DNA from: Wocania ichthyoenteri Th78
GTDB taxonomy: Bacteria; Bacteroidota; Bacteroidia; Flavobacteriales; Flavobacteriaceae
DNA: 64,000 bases
Reading direction: 5' to 3'
NCBI RefSeq assembly: GCF_000789235.1
Contig: NZ_KN525716.1
Location: 248,001-312,000, forward strand
The position numbers and the translations under genes were made by a program. Shown here one piece after another: positions 53,803 to 63,075 of this stretch. Under the pieces are notes generated by a model, which made no database searches, was not told the origin of the DNA, and worked only from the letters and a program-made list of their open reading frames with translations. Numbering within the stretch: the stretch's first letter is position 1; the number at the start of each line of letters is the position of its first letter.

Positions 53803-54863
53803 TAGAAGTGTTTTTTTAGCTTAAGAAACTGTTTTTCAAAAATATGATAAGAAGCTGAACTGATAATAATAGTAATCAATAAAGTTACTACTGCTAATAC
53901 TGCCCAACTAAGATTAACATTAAAATAATTTGAAAACTGTATAAAGAATAATATTACTATTGAGTGATACAAATATAAACCATAAGTATAAGCACCTAGT
54001 TTGCTAACCCAAAAGTCATCCTTAATATGAATAGAGTTTGCGCCTAGGGTAAATAATAGGGTAATAGAAAAAAGTATGCCTAATATTGATGGTGAAAAAT
54101 AATTTAAAGTAGAAGAACTGAGATTTGGAATTGTAAAAACTACCGCAATGGTTATAAAAAAGGCAGTATATTTTAGATAAAGTGGAAACTTTCCTAGACG
54201 GTTTATAAGCCCCTCTTTATACAAAAAGATATACGCTGGAATAGCTCCGAATGCAAAATAATCAATGTTAGAAAACACATCAAGACTTGCAATATCAAAG
54301 TAGGAATAAACTAGTCTAGTTATGTTTGCTATAACAATGCTACAGATGATGAGGTAAGGTATTTTTTTAACTGATATTAAGTAAAGAGAAATCCCCCACA
54401 GTATATAAAAATGTTCTTCTACACATAAAGACCACATTACCCGTAGTGGAGCACCATCAGGAAAAGTACCAGATAGCATCATTTTATAATTTTCACCAAA
54501 TAGCATGGACACTAACAAGTTAGGGTCATAGCCTTCATTGTTATGCGGAATATTAAAAGCATCTATGACATACTGACTCGCGAATGCAAAAAATATCATA
54601 GCATAAAACAATGGCCATATTCTCAAAATTCGACGAGCAAAGAAGTTTTTAAGAGAAACTCTATTTGTATTTCCTTTTTCGTAAAGAATTATATATGTAA
54701 TCAAAAAACCACTCAACACGAAAAAGAATGAAACTCCTATACCTCCACTTTTTAAAAAGAAGTCTATATATGGATTGCCAGTTTTTGGTAAATGCAGTAA
54801 AAAAACCAATAAAAACGAGAAGAATCTTAATGCATCAAATGTGTGAAAGTGTTTCCTTAGCAT
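53799..54863 (-). CDS. Acyltransferase-3 (OafA-like) membrane protein
   Basis: 354 residues with about ten transmembrane helices. The AT3 signature is at the start, HTFDALRFFSFLLVFLLHLPK, with SFFFVLSGFLITYIILYEKGN, then FFARRILRIWPLFYAMIFF and WSLCVEEHFYILWGISLYL (the conserved Glu/His region). Such enzymes O-acetylate surface polysaccharides, LPS or peptidoglycan. No polysaccharide genes adjoin it. It is framed by direct repeats derived from the next gene, which suggests late insertion. Confidence 0.9.
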   Translation of the reverse strand: MLRKHFHTFDALRFFSFLLVFLLHLPKTGNPYIDFFLKSGGIGVSFFFVLSGFLITYIILYEKGNTNRVSLKNFFARRILRIWPLFYAMIFFAFASQYVIDAFNIPHNNEGYDPNLLVSMLFGENYKMMLSGTFPDGAPLRVMWSLCVEEHFYILWGISLYLISVKKIPYLIICSIVIANITRLVYSYFDIASLDVFSNIDYFAFGAIPAYIFLYKEGLINRLGKFPLYLKYTAFFITIAVVFTIPNLSSSTLNYFSPSILGILFSITLLFTLGANSIHIKDDFWVSKLGAYTYGLYLYHSIVILFFIQFSNYFNVNLSWAVLAVVTLLITIIISSASYHIFEKQFLKLKKHFY

Positions 54864-54950
54864 ATTGTATATTCTTTCTTAATCCCTATAGTTTGCAGCT
54901 CAAAACCAACGTTTTGGGCATGAATACGTTTTAATAATTATCCACCGATA

Positions 54951-54965
54951 CTGAAACAAGTTCAG
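54951..54965. repeat. Short palindrome CTGAAACAAGTTCAG
   Basis: CTGAA and TTCAG arms around ACAAG, a type frequent in flavobacterial intergenic repeats. It lies next to copy B of the duplicated segment. Confidence 0.45.
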
Positions 54966-54972
54966 CACAAGC

Positions 54973-55122
54973 AAGCGAAGTTAGTTTTTTAAAATTATAA
55001 TAGCTAACTATTTATTTTATTACTAAACTTATTAAGAATACTTACTTTTACCATCAAAATTTACTTTTTGAAACAAGCAGAACTCAAAGGATTTCTAGAC
55101 ACTAAAGTTGCTCAATACAATA
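54973..55122 (+). repeat. Copy B of the duplicated segment (promoter and 5' end of the TIGR02757 gene)
   Basis: The parent of copy A at 53580-53710. Between the shared 27-base and 91-base blocks it has about 27 bases of sequence not in copy A, so the two copies have diverged by an indel as well as two substitutions. Confidence 0.9.
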
Positions 55123-55832
55123 GCCTCAAGTTTATTGAAAGCGACCCTATTCAAATACCACATCAATTCCATAAAAAAGAAGACATTGAAATTGCTGGTT
55201 TTTTAACCGCGACTATTGCTTGGGGAAACCGTAAAAGCATTATTACTAATGCAAAACGTTTAATGGATTTATTGGATAATGCGCCTTACGATTTTGTTTT
55301 GAATCACCACGAAAGCGATTTAGAAAAACTACTTCATTTTGTGCACCGCACCTTTAATGGCAGCGATTGTGCACAGTTCATAAAGTGTCTAAGACACATT
55401 TATTTAAATCATTCTGGTTTGGAATCTTTATTCTCTAAACATGCCGAAACCGATTCACTACAAAAATCTATTTCAAATTTTAAGTCCGTTTTTTTTGAAA
55501 TTGATCACTTACAACGCACTCAAAAACATGTGAGTGACCCATTAAAAAATTCAGCAGCAAAACGAATAAATATGTTTTTACGTTGGATGGTTAGAAACGA
55601 CAATGCTGGTGTAGATTTTGGGATTTGGAAAAGCCTCTCCCCTAGCCTGTTATCTTGCCCTTTAGATGTGCATTCTGGTAATGTAGCTAGAAAATTAGGA
55701 CTTTTAAAACGCAAGCAAAATGATGCTAAAGCGCTACTTGAATTAGATACGGCGTTACGTAAACTGGATGCTAAAGACCCTGTGAAATACGATTTTGCCT
55801 TGTTTGGTTTGGGTGTTTTTGAAGGGTTCTGA
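55068..55832 (+). CDS. TIGR02757/DUF2400-family protein
   Basis: 254 residues from a TTG start (MKQAELKGFLDTKVAQYN). It is an all-helical, soluble protein with the family blocks DPIQIPHQFHKKEDIEIAGFLTATIAWGNRKSII, FNGSDCAQFIKCLRHIY, KRINMFLRWMVRND and CPLDVHSGNVARKLGLLKRKQNDAKALLELDTALRKLDAKDPVKYDFALFGLGVFE. The pattern recalls helix-hairpin-helix DNA glycosylase folds, but activity is unproven. It is preceded by its box TACTTTTA at 55043-55050. Confidence 0.88.
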   Translation: MKQAELKGFLDTKVAQYNSLKFIESDPIQIPHQFHKKEDIEIAGFLTATIAWGNRKSIITNAKRLMDLLDNAPYDFVLNHHESDLEKLLHFVHRTFNGSDCAQFIKCLRHIYLNHSGLESLFSKHAETDSLQKSISNFKSVFFEIDHLQRTQKHVSDPLKNSAAKRINMFLRWMVRNDNAGVDFGIWKSLSPSLLSCPLDVHSGNVARKLGLLKRKQNDAKALLELDTALRKLDAKDPVKYDFALFGLGVFEGF

Positions 55833-55927
55833 TTTGCGTTAGCGATTGAAACGGCATCCTTTTGTTTTTACAAAAGATACAGTGTAAAGCGCAACCCCTT
55901 TGGGAAACGCCATTGAAAAAAAAAAAA

Positions 55928-55969
55928 AAAAACGATTGACAAGCTAATAGCTCATCAATCGTTTTTTTT
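55928..55969. terminator. Hairpin terminator preceded by a 17-A run
   Basis: AACGATTGA...AGCT and AGCT...TCAATCGTT form a stem with T-run, ending the TIGR02757 transcript. Immediately upstream, 55916-55932 is 17 consecutive As. The IS element begins just after it at 55977. Confidence 0.8.
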
Positions 55970-56017
55970 AAATCATTGTCCCGTCCTGAAATAGCGATAC
56001 ACTAAAACTTTAGTGTA

Positions 56018-56452
56018 ATGAAAACATCAGAAAACACAGGTTACGTTAAGCGTACCCAAAAAGATTACTCCCTTTCTTTTAAACTAGAAGTTGTCCAAGA
56101 AATAGAGCAAGGATTTCTAACTAGAAGCCAAGCACGTGACAAATATGGCATTCAAGCTGGTTCGACCATTACCAGATGGTTAAAAAAATATGGTAACTTT
56201 GACTGGCAAGAACAAATCTCCACCAGTATGTCTACAACTCCCGAGCAACGTATTTTAGAATTAGAACAGCAAGTAAAACTATTAGAAAAGCAGAAAGCAA
56301 GAGCTGAATATCTAGCAGAACGCGCAGATAAAAAAGTGATTCTTTTTGATATGATGGTTGATATGGTCGAAAAGGAATATAATATTGATGTTAGAAAAAA
56401 TTACAATCCCGAGTTATTGACCGCTTCAAAGAAGCCCACAAAGAAACAGTAG
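56018..56452 (+). CDS. IS3-family transposase OrfA
   Basis: 144 residues. A helix-turn-helix near the N-terminus (LEVVQEIEQGFLTRSQARDKYGIQAGSTITRWLKKYG, about 20-56) binds the IS ends. A leucine-zipper-like coiled coil (about 78-120, RILELEQQVKLLEKQKARAE and following) mediates oligomerisation. The last third overlaps orfB in the +0 frame after the slippery heptamer at 56395-56401. Ribosomes slipping back one base there make the OrfAB transposase. Confidence 0.92.
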   Translation: MKTSENTGYVKRTQKDYSLSFKLEVVQEIEQGFLTRSQARDKYGIQAGSTITRWLKKYGNFDWQEQISTSMSTTPEQRILELEQQVKLLEKQKARAEYLAERADKKVILFDMMVDMVEKEYNIDVRKNYNPELLTASKKPTKKQ

Positions 56453-57318
56453 TTTCTACCTGTTATTTACTCGGGATTGATAGACAGGTTTACTATAGGT
56501 CGATACAATCCAAAAGACAAAAACAAAGTGTTGCCCAAAAAGTAATAGCACTAGTGCAATCCGTTCGCATATCCATGCCAAATCTTGGAACTCGAAAGCT
56601 TTATCATATACTGAAAACACAATTAACAGCTTTAAATATTGGTAGAGATAAACTCTTTAGAATACTAAGAGCAAACCATTTACTTATAAAACCAAAACGA
56701 AGTTATCATGTTACAACAGACTCACATCATCGTTTTAGAAAACACAAAAACTTAATAAGTACTTTAGAAATTAAAAAACCAGAACAAGTTTGGGTTAGTG
56801 ATATCACATACACAGGAAACAGAAAAAATCCATCTTATCTCGCTTTGGTTACAGATGCTTATTCTAAGAAGATTGTAGGGTATAATGTATCTAACAGTTT
56901 AAATGCATCTGGTTCTATATTAGCTTTGGAAATGGCTATTAAAAACAGAAAATATAAACAAAAAGGTTTGATTCATCATTCTGATAGAGGTTTACAATAC
57001 TGTTCTGATGACTATCAAGAAAAACTAAAAGATAACTTTATAAAACCAAGTATGACTGAACAATATGATCCTTATGAAAATGCTATCGCAGAACGTATAA
57101 ATGGTATTTTAAAACAAGAATTTGGTATAGCGAAACACAATGTGGATTTAAAGCTAAGGATCATTTTAATTAAAAATGCAATAAAAATTTACAATAAAAA
57201 AAGACCGCATTGGTCTAACAACATGTTAACTCCAATACAAATGCATCAACAAAACACTTTAAAACCAAAACGATATAAATCAAAAAACCTGAACAATAGT
57301 AATATTGTTCAGGTTTAA
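56395..57318 (+). CDS. IS3-family transposase OrfB (integrase core), expressed by -1 frameshift
   Basis: About 308 codons open in the -1 frame from the slippery site, with no dependable start codon of its own. It has an HTH_21-like segment (VRISMPNLGTRKLYHILKTQL) and the rve integrase core with DDE residues in WVSDITYTGN, HHSDRGLQYCS and ENAIAERINGILKQEFG. The C-terminus reads KKRPHWSNNMLTPIQMH. No stop or frameshift breaks it, so the element looks functional. Confidence 0.92.
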   Translation, partial: KKLQSRVIDRFKEAHKETVVSTCYLLGIDRQVYYRSIQSKRQKQSVAQKVIALVQSVRISMPNLGTRKLYHILKTQLTALNIGRDKLFRILRANHLLIKPKRSYHVTTDSHHRFRKHKNLISTLEIKKPEQVWVSDITYTGNRKNPSYLALVTDAYSKKIVGYNVSNSLNASGSILALEMAIKNRKYKQKGLIHHSDRGLQYCSDDYQEKLKDNFIKPSMTEQYDPYENAIAERINGILKQEFGIAKHNVDLKLRIILIKNAIKIYNKKRPHWSNNMLTPIQMHQQNTLKPKRYKSKNLNNSNIVQV

Positions 57319-57383
57319 TTTATAAATTTAATCCTTTATTAATCTGTATCGATTATTTAGGACTAGACACATAGTTTTATTAG

Positions 57384-57407
57384 ATTTCGACTGCGCTCAA
57401 CCTGACA
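57384..57407. repeat. Family A repeat half-unit after the IS element
   Basis: ATTTCGACTGCGCTCAACCT and following matches the GTCGAA/GAGCG edge of the repeats at 2848-2897 and 5859-5910. It lies between the IS right end and the M61 peptidase stop. Confidence 0.6.
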
Positions 57408-57417
57408 ATAAATAGTA

Positions 57418-59310
57418 CTAGCCTTTTAACCAAGCTTCTCGAAGTGATTTTTGAGCATCTGTAGCTTCTTCTTTTGGCAAAATACCTTTTCCTATAGTAT
57501 AAGTTTTAGTTGTTTTTGTTTTTATAACAACATCTTCTCCTGCTCTGTTTAGCACTACTTCAATATCTTTTCCTGGTTTCCAAGAAAACACGTCTTGTAA
57601 AACAGTATTAGCATTTTGCAATGTTAGAGCAGTTTCGTTAATAGACTTTATAACGTCGTTTGGTTTTGCACCGTTGTCTGCCCAAAAACTGTTTTCTAAA
57701 ACCATATCTGTAAAAAAGATGGTGCCTGTTTGTCCGTCGCCACTAACTATTGGCGCGCCATTCATTAATATATAATTAGTTTCTACTTTGCCTTCTCCAA
57801 TTTCTAATCCTACTTTTTCTAAAAAAGCATTATAATTAATTGGAATATCGCCTATAACATGATCATTAAAAAATGATTGTAATGAAGGGTAAGTCATCGC
57901 TACAATTTCATCAATCAATTTATCATCTTCAAAAGGTTTGTTCTTTCCGTATTTATTCGATAATTCTTTCATTAAAGATAAAATACCTCTGTTACCTTTA
58001 CTTTCTTCTCTCATTAAAATATCTATACACATACCTATTAAAGCGCCTTTTTGGTACACGTTTAAATATTGATCTTTATATGGGGCTTTTAAAACATTTT
58101 CGCTCATTATAGTAAAACTCATAGCATCATTCATTTGAGAAGCCATTTGAATTTTATCCATCATTTTATTGTAAAAAGAAGTCTCATCAATTAAACCTTC
58201 ACTAATTTGAAACAACGATGCAAAATATTCGGTGACACCTTCGTACATCCATAAATGTTTTGAAAATGTTGGATTGTTATAATCGAAATAATGTATATCT
58301 TCAGAATGCACATTTAACGGCGTAACAATATGAAAAAACTCGTGAGACACTAAATCAATCATACTTTCTTCAAGAGCATCTTTAGGCATAGCCTCTGGCA
58401 TAACAGCCACAGTAGATGTATGATGCTCCAATGCTCCAAAACCTTTTGGAGAGGTTTCTTCACCATCAGATAAATACAAGTAAATATCGTAACGTGGTGT
58501 AGTATTAATATCTCCTAAGTAAGCTTTTTGTGCTTTCATCATCTTATATATCGTTTCTTTTAATGACTTAGCCGAATGTACTTTGTTTGGAGAATACACA
58601 CTCAAAACAATTTTAATATTGCCAACTATAAACTCTTCAACATCCATATTACCATACATCATTGGGTTATCGGTAATATCAAAATATCGTGATGCAAAAT
58701 AACTTGTAGTTCTGTTTTTGCCATCTTCACTTAATTTAGAACCCATATTTTGTAAAGCTGAAGTTCGAGACAAACCCGTTGAAGCGGTTACATCCAATTT
58801 ATATTGATTATTTTTCAATGAATCAAAATATCCAATAAAGCCATGTAAATTCAATACATAATTTTCGGGCTCAATATTGGTTCCTGATGGCGAAAAGGGC
58901 ACTTCTTTTCCAATACCGCCTTCAGCTTCAATATCAAAAGTATCATTAACTAAATAAGTAATTTTATCTAATTGTTTGGCATTATTAATCGTCCAAGAAT
59001 TGGCATCAGTTTTAGTAACTACCATTTCATTTCCTTTATAATCAAAGGCTTTAAAATCATCAATATAACTTCCAAAATCACTTACCGAATAAGTCCCTTG
59101 TACAACTTTTGGTAATCGATATGTTACAGTTTCAGTAGTAAAACGTCCTGGATCAATGGTGACTGGTGCTTTATCGTTTACAACTTTATCTAAATGTATT
59201 GAAGTTTCAATTGGTAAACTAGTTGCTAAATCGTTAGCCGTATTTTTTGTGGAGCTACAACTAGCTAGTAAGATTCCTGCAAATAATGCAGTTAGTGTTC
59301 TATTTTTCAT
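57418..59310 (-). CDS. M61-family metallopeptidase, lipoprotein
   Basis: 630 residues. The lipoprotein signal has LLASC (Cys about 18). An N-terminal beta domain (about 40-230) precedes a gluzincin protease domain: HEFFH zinc site in DLVSHEFFHIVTPLN and the third ligand in LWMYEGVTEYFASL. A C-terminal PDZ-like domain follows (WADNGAKPNDVIKSINETALTLQ; GKDIEVVLNRAG). The type is glycyl aminopeptidase, acting in the periplasm on peptides. Its promoter region is shared with the divergent glycosyltransferase gene. Confidence 0.92.
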   Translation of the reverse strand: MKNRTLTALFAGILLASCSSTKNTANDLATSLPIETSIHLDKVVNDKAPVTIDPGRFTTETVTYRLPKVVQGTYSVSDFGSYIDDFKAFDYKGNEMVVTKTDANSWTINNAKQLDKITYLVNDTFDIEAEGGIGKEVPFSPSGTNIEPENYVLNLHGFIGYFDSLKNNQYKLDVTASTGLSRTSALQNMGSKLSEDGKNRTTSYFASRYFDITDNPMMYGNMDVEEFIVGNIKIVLSVYSPNKVHSAKSLKETIYKMMKAQKAYLGDINTTPRYDIYLYLSDGEETSPKGFGALEHHTSTVAVMPEAMPKDALEESMIDLVSHEFFHIVTPLNVHSEDIHYFDYNNPTFSKHLWMYEGVTEYFASLFQISEGLIDETSFYNKMMDKIQMASQMNDAMSFTIMSENVLKAPYKDQYLNVYQKGALIGMCIDILMREESKGNRGILSLMKELSNKYGKNKPFEDDKLIDEIVAMTYPSLQSFFNDHVIGDIPINYNAFLEKVGLEIGEGKVETNYILMNGAPIVSGDGQTGTIFFTDMVLENSFWADNGAKPNDVIKSINETALTLQNANTVLQDVFSWKPGKDIEVVLNRAGEDVVIKTKTTKTYTIGKGILPKEEATDAQKSLREAWLKG

Positions 59311-59417
59311 TTATATAAATATATGTTCAGTTTATTCACGCCGAAAATACTATTATGTTATGATGTCCATTCTTAAGATTCTGTTAAAAAAAGCCGAATT
59401 ATTCTTATTTTCGCAAC

Positions 59418-60425
59418 ATGCATAATCCCCTAATAAGTATACTAACACCTTTTAAGAATACTGAAGCTTTTTTAGAACCCTGCATAAATTCTATTTTAAA
59501 ACAAACTTACACCCATTGGGAATTATTAATTATTGATGACTCCTCTACTGATTCTAGTTATAACATTGTTGAAACATTTGCTAAAAAAGATAGTAGAATT
59601 AAGCTTTTAAAAAATTCGGGGATCGGTATTATTGATGCATTAAAACTCGCTTTTAGTAATAGTAAAGGTAAATTGATTACCAGAATGGATAGCGACGATG
59701 TCATGCAACCAAACAAATTAGAAACATTGGTAAACAACCTTTTAACACATGGAGAACAGCATGTTGCCATTGGATTGGTCAATTATTTTTCTGAAGATGG
59801 CATAAAAGACGGTTATAAAAATTACGAAACTTGGTTAAACAACTTAACTAAAACTGGTAAAAATTATTCTGAAATTTATAAAGAATGTGTTATTCCGTCA
59901 CCTTGTTGGATGGTTTACAGAAGTGATTTAATAGCTTGTGATGCCTTTAATCCAAACACCTATCCTGAAGATTACGATTTAGCGTTTAGGTTTTACAAAC
60001 ACCATTACAAATGTATTCCTTGTGATGAAGTAATACATAATTGGCGCGATTACAGTTCACGAACTTCAAGAACGCATGTGCATTATGCCGAAAATCATTT
60101 TATCGATTTAAAGCTGAACTATTTTTTAGAGTTGGATTACAATCTAAACAAAAAACTTGTGGTTTGGGGTGCAGGTAACAAAGGGAAAACTATCGCAAAA
60201 ACATTGATTAAAAAAAATATCCCGTTTGAGTGGATTTGCGATAACCCAAACAAAATTGGTCGTGATATATACGGAAAATTTTTACATCCTTTTAGTTATT
60301 TAAAATCAATTGAAAACGCACAAAGCATCATTACTGTTGCTAATAAAAATGCTCAAAAAGAAATAAATGCATATTTAAAATCAATACACATAACTAACAA
60401 GAAAGATTACTTCTTTTTTTGCTAA
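59418..60425 (+). CDS. Family 2 glycosyltransferase with C-terminal Rossmann-like domain
   Basis: 335 residues. GT-A domain (1-230): PLISILTPFKNTEAFLEPCINSILKQTY, LLIIDDSSTDSS, the metal-binding MDSDD near 93, and CWMVYRSDLI...YPEDYDLAFRFY near 170-195. From about 240, KKLVVWGAGNKGKTIAKTLIKKNIPFEWICDNPNKIGRDIYG resembles the C-terminal dinucleotide-binding-like domain of methyltransferase or sugar-modifying proteins. Cytoplasmic or membrane-peripheral. The sugar donor and acceptor are unknown. Confidence 0.88.
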   Translation: MHNPLISILTPFKNTEAFLEPCINSILKQTYTHWELLIIDDSSTDSSYNIVETFAKKDSRIKLLKNSGIGIIDALKLAFSNSKGKLITRMDSDDVMQPNKLETLVNNLLTHGEQHVAIGLVNYFSEDGIKDGYKNYETWLNNLTKTGKNYSEIYKECVIPSPCWMVYRSDLIACDAFNPNTYPEDYDLAFRFYKHHYKCIPCDEVIHNWRDYSSRTSRTHVHYAENHFIDLKLNYFLELDYNLNKKLVVWGAGNKGKTIAKTLIKKNIPFEWICDNPNKIGRDIYGKFLHPFSYLKSIENAQSIITVANKNAQKEINAYLKSIHITNKKDYFFFC

Positions 60426-60461
60426 CAAATTCTTATATTCACTCGCTTAAAAATCATCATT

Positions 60462-61073
60462 ATGAATCTAAAATCAATTATCGTATTATTTCTTTTTTCT
60501 TTGTTTTTTTCAAATCAGACCATTACAGCACAGAAAAAGATCTCACTCTTTAATGGAAAAGACCTTAGTGGTTGGACTATTTACGGCACCGAAAAATGGT
60601 ACGTTGAAGATGGATTATTAATATCTGAAAGTGGTCCTGATAAAGAATATGGCTATTTAGCTACTGAAGAACATTATAAAAATTTTGAATTAACTATGCA
60701 ATTCAAACAAGAAACAGATAACGGAAATAGTGGTGTTTTTATTCGCTCAACTATTGAAGGTACTAAAGTTAGTGGTTGGCAAGTAGAGGTTGCTCCTCCA
60801 AACTTACACACAGGTGGTATTTATGAGTCTTATGGTCGTGGTTGGCTTATTAAACCAACTCCAGAAAAAGAATCTGTTTTAAAAACGGGAAAATGGAATA
60901 CATTAAAAATAAGAGCTATTGATGGCAAAATAACCTCGTGGTTAAATGGTGTGCAGATGGTTACTATTGATGACGAAAAAATTGGTGCTGGAGAAGGAAG
61001 CATTGCATTACAAATACATAGTGGTGGAGGTATTTTAATTAAATGGCGAAAATTACATCTTAAAAAACTATAA
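60462..61073 (+). CDS. Exported DUF1080 protein (3-keto-disaccharide hydrolase family)
   Basis: 203 residues. Signal peptide ends TITAQ (about 23). A concanavalin-like beta-sandwich with the DUF1080 sequence LFNGKDLSGWTIYGTEKWYVEDGLL, FELTMQFKQETDNGNSGVFIRS, GGIYESYGRGWL and KWNTLKIRAIDGKITSWLNGVQM, ending IALQIHSGGGILIKWRKLHLK. Some members hydrolyse 3-keto-glucosides in the periplasm. The substrate here is unknown. It lies 36 bases after the glycosyltransferase gene. Confidence 0.9.
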   Translation: MNLKSIIVLFLFSLFFSNQTITAQKKISLFNGKDLSGWTIYGTEKWYVEDGLLISESGPDKEYGYLATEEHYKNFELTMQFKQETDNGNSGVFIRSTIEGTKVSGWQVEVAPPNLHTGGIYESYGRGWLIKPTPEKESVLKTGKWNTLKIRAIDGKITSWLNGVQMVTIDDEKIGAGEGSIALQIHSGGGILIKWRKLHLKKL

Positions 61074-61149
61074 ATAAAAAAGAATATTTGTTCTTTTCTA
61101 TTTTACTTTTACTAAAAAAATTATGTAGGTTTGACAAATCTAAAAAGGA

Positions 61150-63075
61150 ATGCAGTTTAAACACCCCGAACTTCTTTACGCATTATTCTTACTGCTTATT
61201 CCAATAATTGTTCATTTATTTCAACTCCGGAAATTTAAAAAAGTAGCTTTTACTAATGTCGCATTTTTAAAAGAAGCGACACTTAAAACACGTAAAAGTT
61301 CACAAATAAAAAAATGGTTAATCCTTTGCACCAGATTATTATTATTGGCTGTCATTGTTTTTGCTTTTGCTCAACCATTTACTTCTAAAGTTGATGCTTT
61401 AAATACTAAAAAAGAAACTATTATTTATTTAGATAATTCTTTTAGCATGCAAGCTAAAGGTAATAATGGCGAACTTTTAAAACGCGCCGTTCAAGATCTG
61501 ATAAACAATGTGCCGGAGAACGAAAACATCTCGTTATTTACAAACAACGTAGTTTATAAAAACACAACCATTAAAGCTATAAAAAACGATTTGCTGCAAC
61601 TCGATTATACTGCAAGTAATTTAACTACCGAAGCTATAATACTAAAAAGTAATACGTTTTTTAACAATAAAACTAACACTTTAAAAAATACAATTTTAAT
61701 ATCTGATTTTCAATACAATACGAACGAAATAAATATAGAAAAAGATTCACTCAACAATTTATATTTTGTTAAATTATTACCTGTAAATTCAAACAATGTT
61801 TCTGTTGATAGTGCTTATGTTTCTAACACATCGCCAACCCAAATCGAACTTACTGTACAGTTAAAACAAAGTGGAAATAGCATTGAAAACGTACCCGTAT
61901 CTTTATTTAATAATGATAATTTAATTGCTAAAACTTCAGTTGAAATTAATGATGAAGCTAGCACAACATTCACACTTCCTGTAAATGAAATTATTAATGG
62001 AAAACTAACTATTAACGATACACATTTACAGTTCGACAACAGCTTGTTTTTTAATATAAATAATGCATCAAAAATTAATGTATTATCGATAAATGAAAGT
62101 GACGATTCGTTTTTAAAACGCATTTATAATGCTACTGAATTTAATTACACTTCAACTTCAATCAACCAATTAAATTACAATCTTTTAGATAGTCAACATC
62201 TTATTATTTTAAACGAATTAAACACCATTCCTAACGCATTAATTTCTGCTATAAAAGCATTTACAGACCAAGGTGGTTCGCTGATTGTAATTCCTTCAAA
62301 AGACATCACAAAAACGTCATATAACGCACTTCTTTTAAACCACGCTATTTATTTTAATGATGTAATTACAACTGAAAAACGCATTACAACCATAAACTAT
62401 TCGCATCCTTTATATAGCAATGGGGTGTTTGAAAAACAGGTACGCAATTTTCAATACCCGAAAGCAAATAGCTTTTACAATGTGACTTCAAATGTGGCTT
62501 CAAAAGTTTTGAGTTTTGAGGATAACAAAGCCTTTTTGTATCAAAATCAAAATACATTTATATTTACTTCGGCTTTAAATAGCGCTAATTCAAACTTTAA
62601 AAATTCGCCTTTAATTGTTCCCACGCTTTATAATATTGCGAAATTCAGCTTTAAAATTCCACAATTGTATTACACTATTGGCGAAGAAAACAGGTTTGAT
62701 GTTGATATAAAATTACAACAAGATGACATTTTATCGTTGGTAAATGATGATATAAATATGATTCCGAAACAGCAATACTTCAACAATAAAGTCGCCATTA
62801 ATACGTCTGAAAACCCATTGATTTCTGGTACATACTCCATAAAAAATAGAGCTAAAACCATTGCAAATGTTAGCTATAATTATAATAGAAATGAAAGTGA
62901 TTTAGTTTACAGCAATCTTTCAAATTTAGAGGGTGCAACTGTAAGCAATTCTATTACAGAAATTTTCGATACTTTAAAAAGTGACTCAAAAATTAATGCG
63001 CTGTGGAAATGGTTTGTTATTTTTGCGCTAGCATTATTGCTTATTGAAATGCTCATCTTAAAATATTTTAAATGA
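61150..63075 (+). CDS. BatA-domain membrane protein with vWA-like region
   Basis: 641 residues. The BatA N-terminal domain (LLYALFLLLIPIIVHLFQLRKFKKVAFTNVAFLKEATLKTRKSSQIKKWLILCTRLLLLAVIVFAFAQPF) supplies two membrane helices (about 5-25, 57-75). It is followed by a vWA-like region with a shortened metal site (IIYLDNSFSMQAK, about 90-103) and a long Asn/Ser-rich periplasmic part. A C-terminal helix (about 618-638) anchors it again. BatA proteins are linked to stress resistance and MoxR ATPases, which are not nearby. Its last bases overlap the dihydroorotase-like start (ATGA). Confidence 0.87.
   Translation: MQFKHPELLYALFLLLIPIIVHLFQLRKFKKVAFTNVAFLKEATLKTRKSSQIKKWLILCTRLLLLAVIVFAFAQPFTSKVDALNTKKETIIYLDNSFSMQAKGNNGELLKRAVQDLINNVPENENISLFTNNVVYKNTTIKAIKNDLLQLDYTASNLTTEAIILKSNTFFNNKTNTLKNTILISDFQYNTNEINIEKDSLNNLYFVKLLPVNSNNVSVDSAYVSNTSPTQIELTVQLKQSGNSIENVPVSLFNNDNLIAKTSVEINDEASTTFTLPVNEIINGKLTINDTHLQFDNSLFFNINNASKINVLSINESDDSFLKRIYNATEFNYTSTSINQLNYNLLDSQHLIILNELNTIPNALISAIKAFTDQGGSLIVIPSKDITKTSYNALLLNHAIYFNDVITTEKRITTINYSHPLYSNGVFEKQVRNFQYPKANSFYNVTSNVASKVLSFEDNKAFLYQNQNTFIFTSALNSANSNFKNSPLIVPTLYNIAKFSFKIPQLYYTIGEENRFDVDIKLQQDDILSLVNDDINMIPKQQYFNNKVAINTSENPLISGTYSIKNRAKTIANVSYNYNRNESDLVYSNLSNLEGATVSNSITEIFDTLKSDSKINALWKWFVIFALALLLIEMLILKYFK

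Larger units (their letters stand above)
55977..57369 (+). mobile_element. IS3-family insertion sequence, intact
   Basis: 1393 bases. Terminal inverted repeats of 25 bases (55977-56001 and 57345-57369) match at 19 positions, starting TGTC and ending GACA. CAT on both sides (55974-55976, 57370-57372) is a 3-base target duplication. It contains two overlapping frames, orfA and orfB, in the IS3-family arrangement with a -1 slippery site A AAA AAT at 56395-56401. It inserted just after a terminator and disrupts no gene. Confidence 0.9.

Noticed and set aside
53520-54960. Integron-like cassette: acyltransferase gene with attC-like imperfect palindromes on each side
   Set aside because: I could not identify paired GTTRRRY/RYYYAAC core sites at both ends, and no integrase is in the window. 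The duplicated gene start explains the flanking similarity better.
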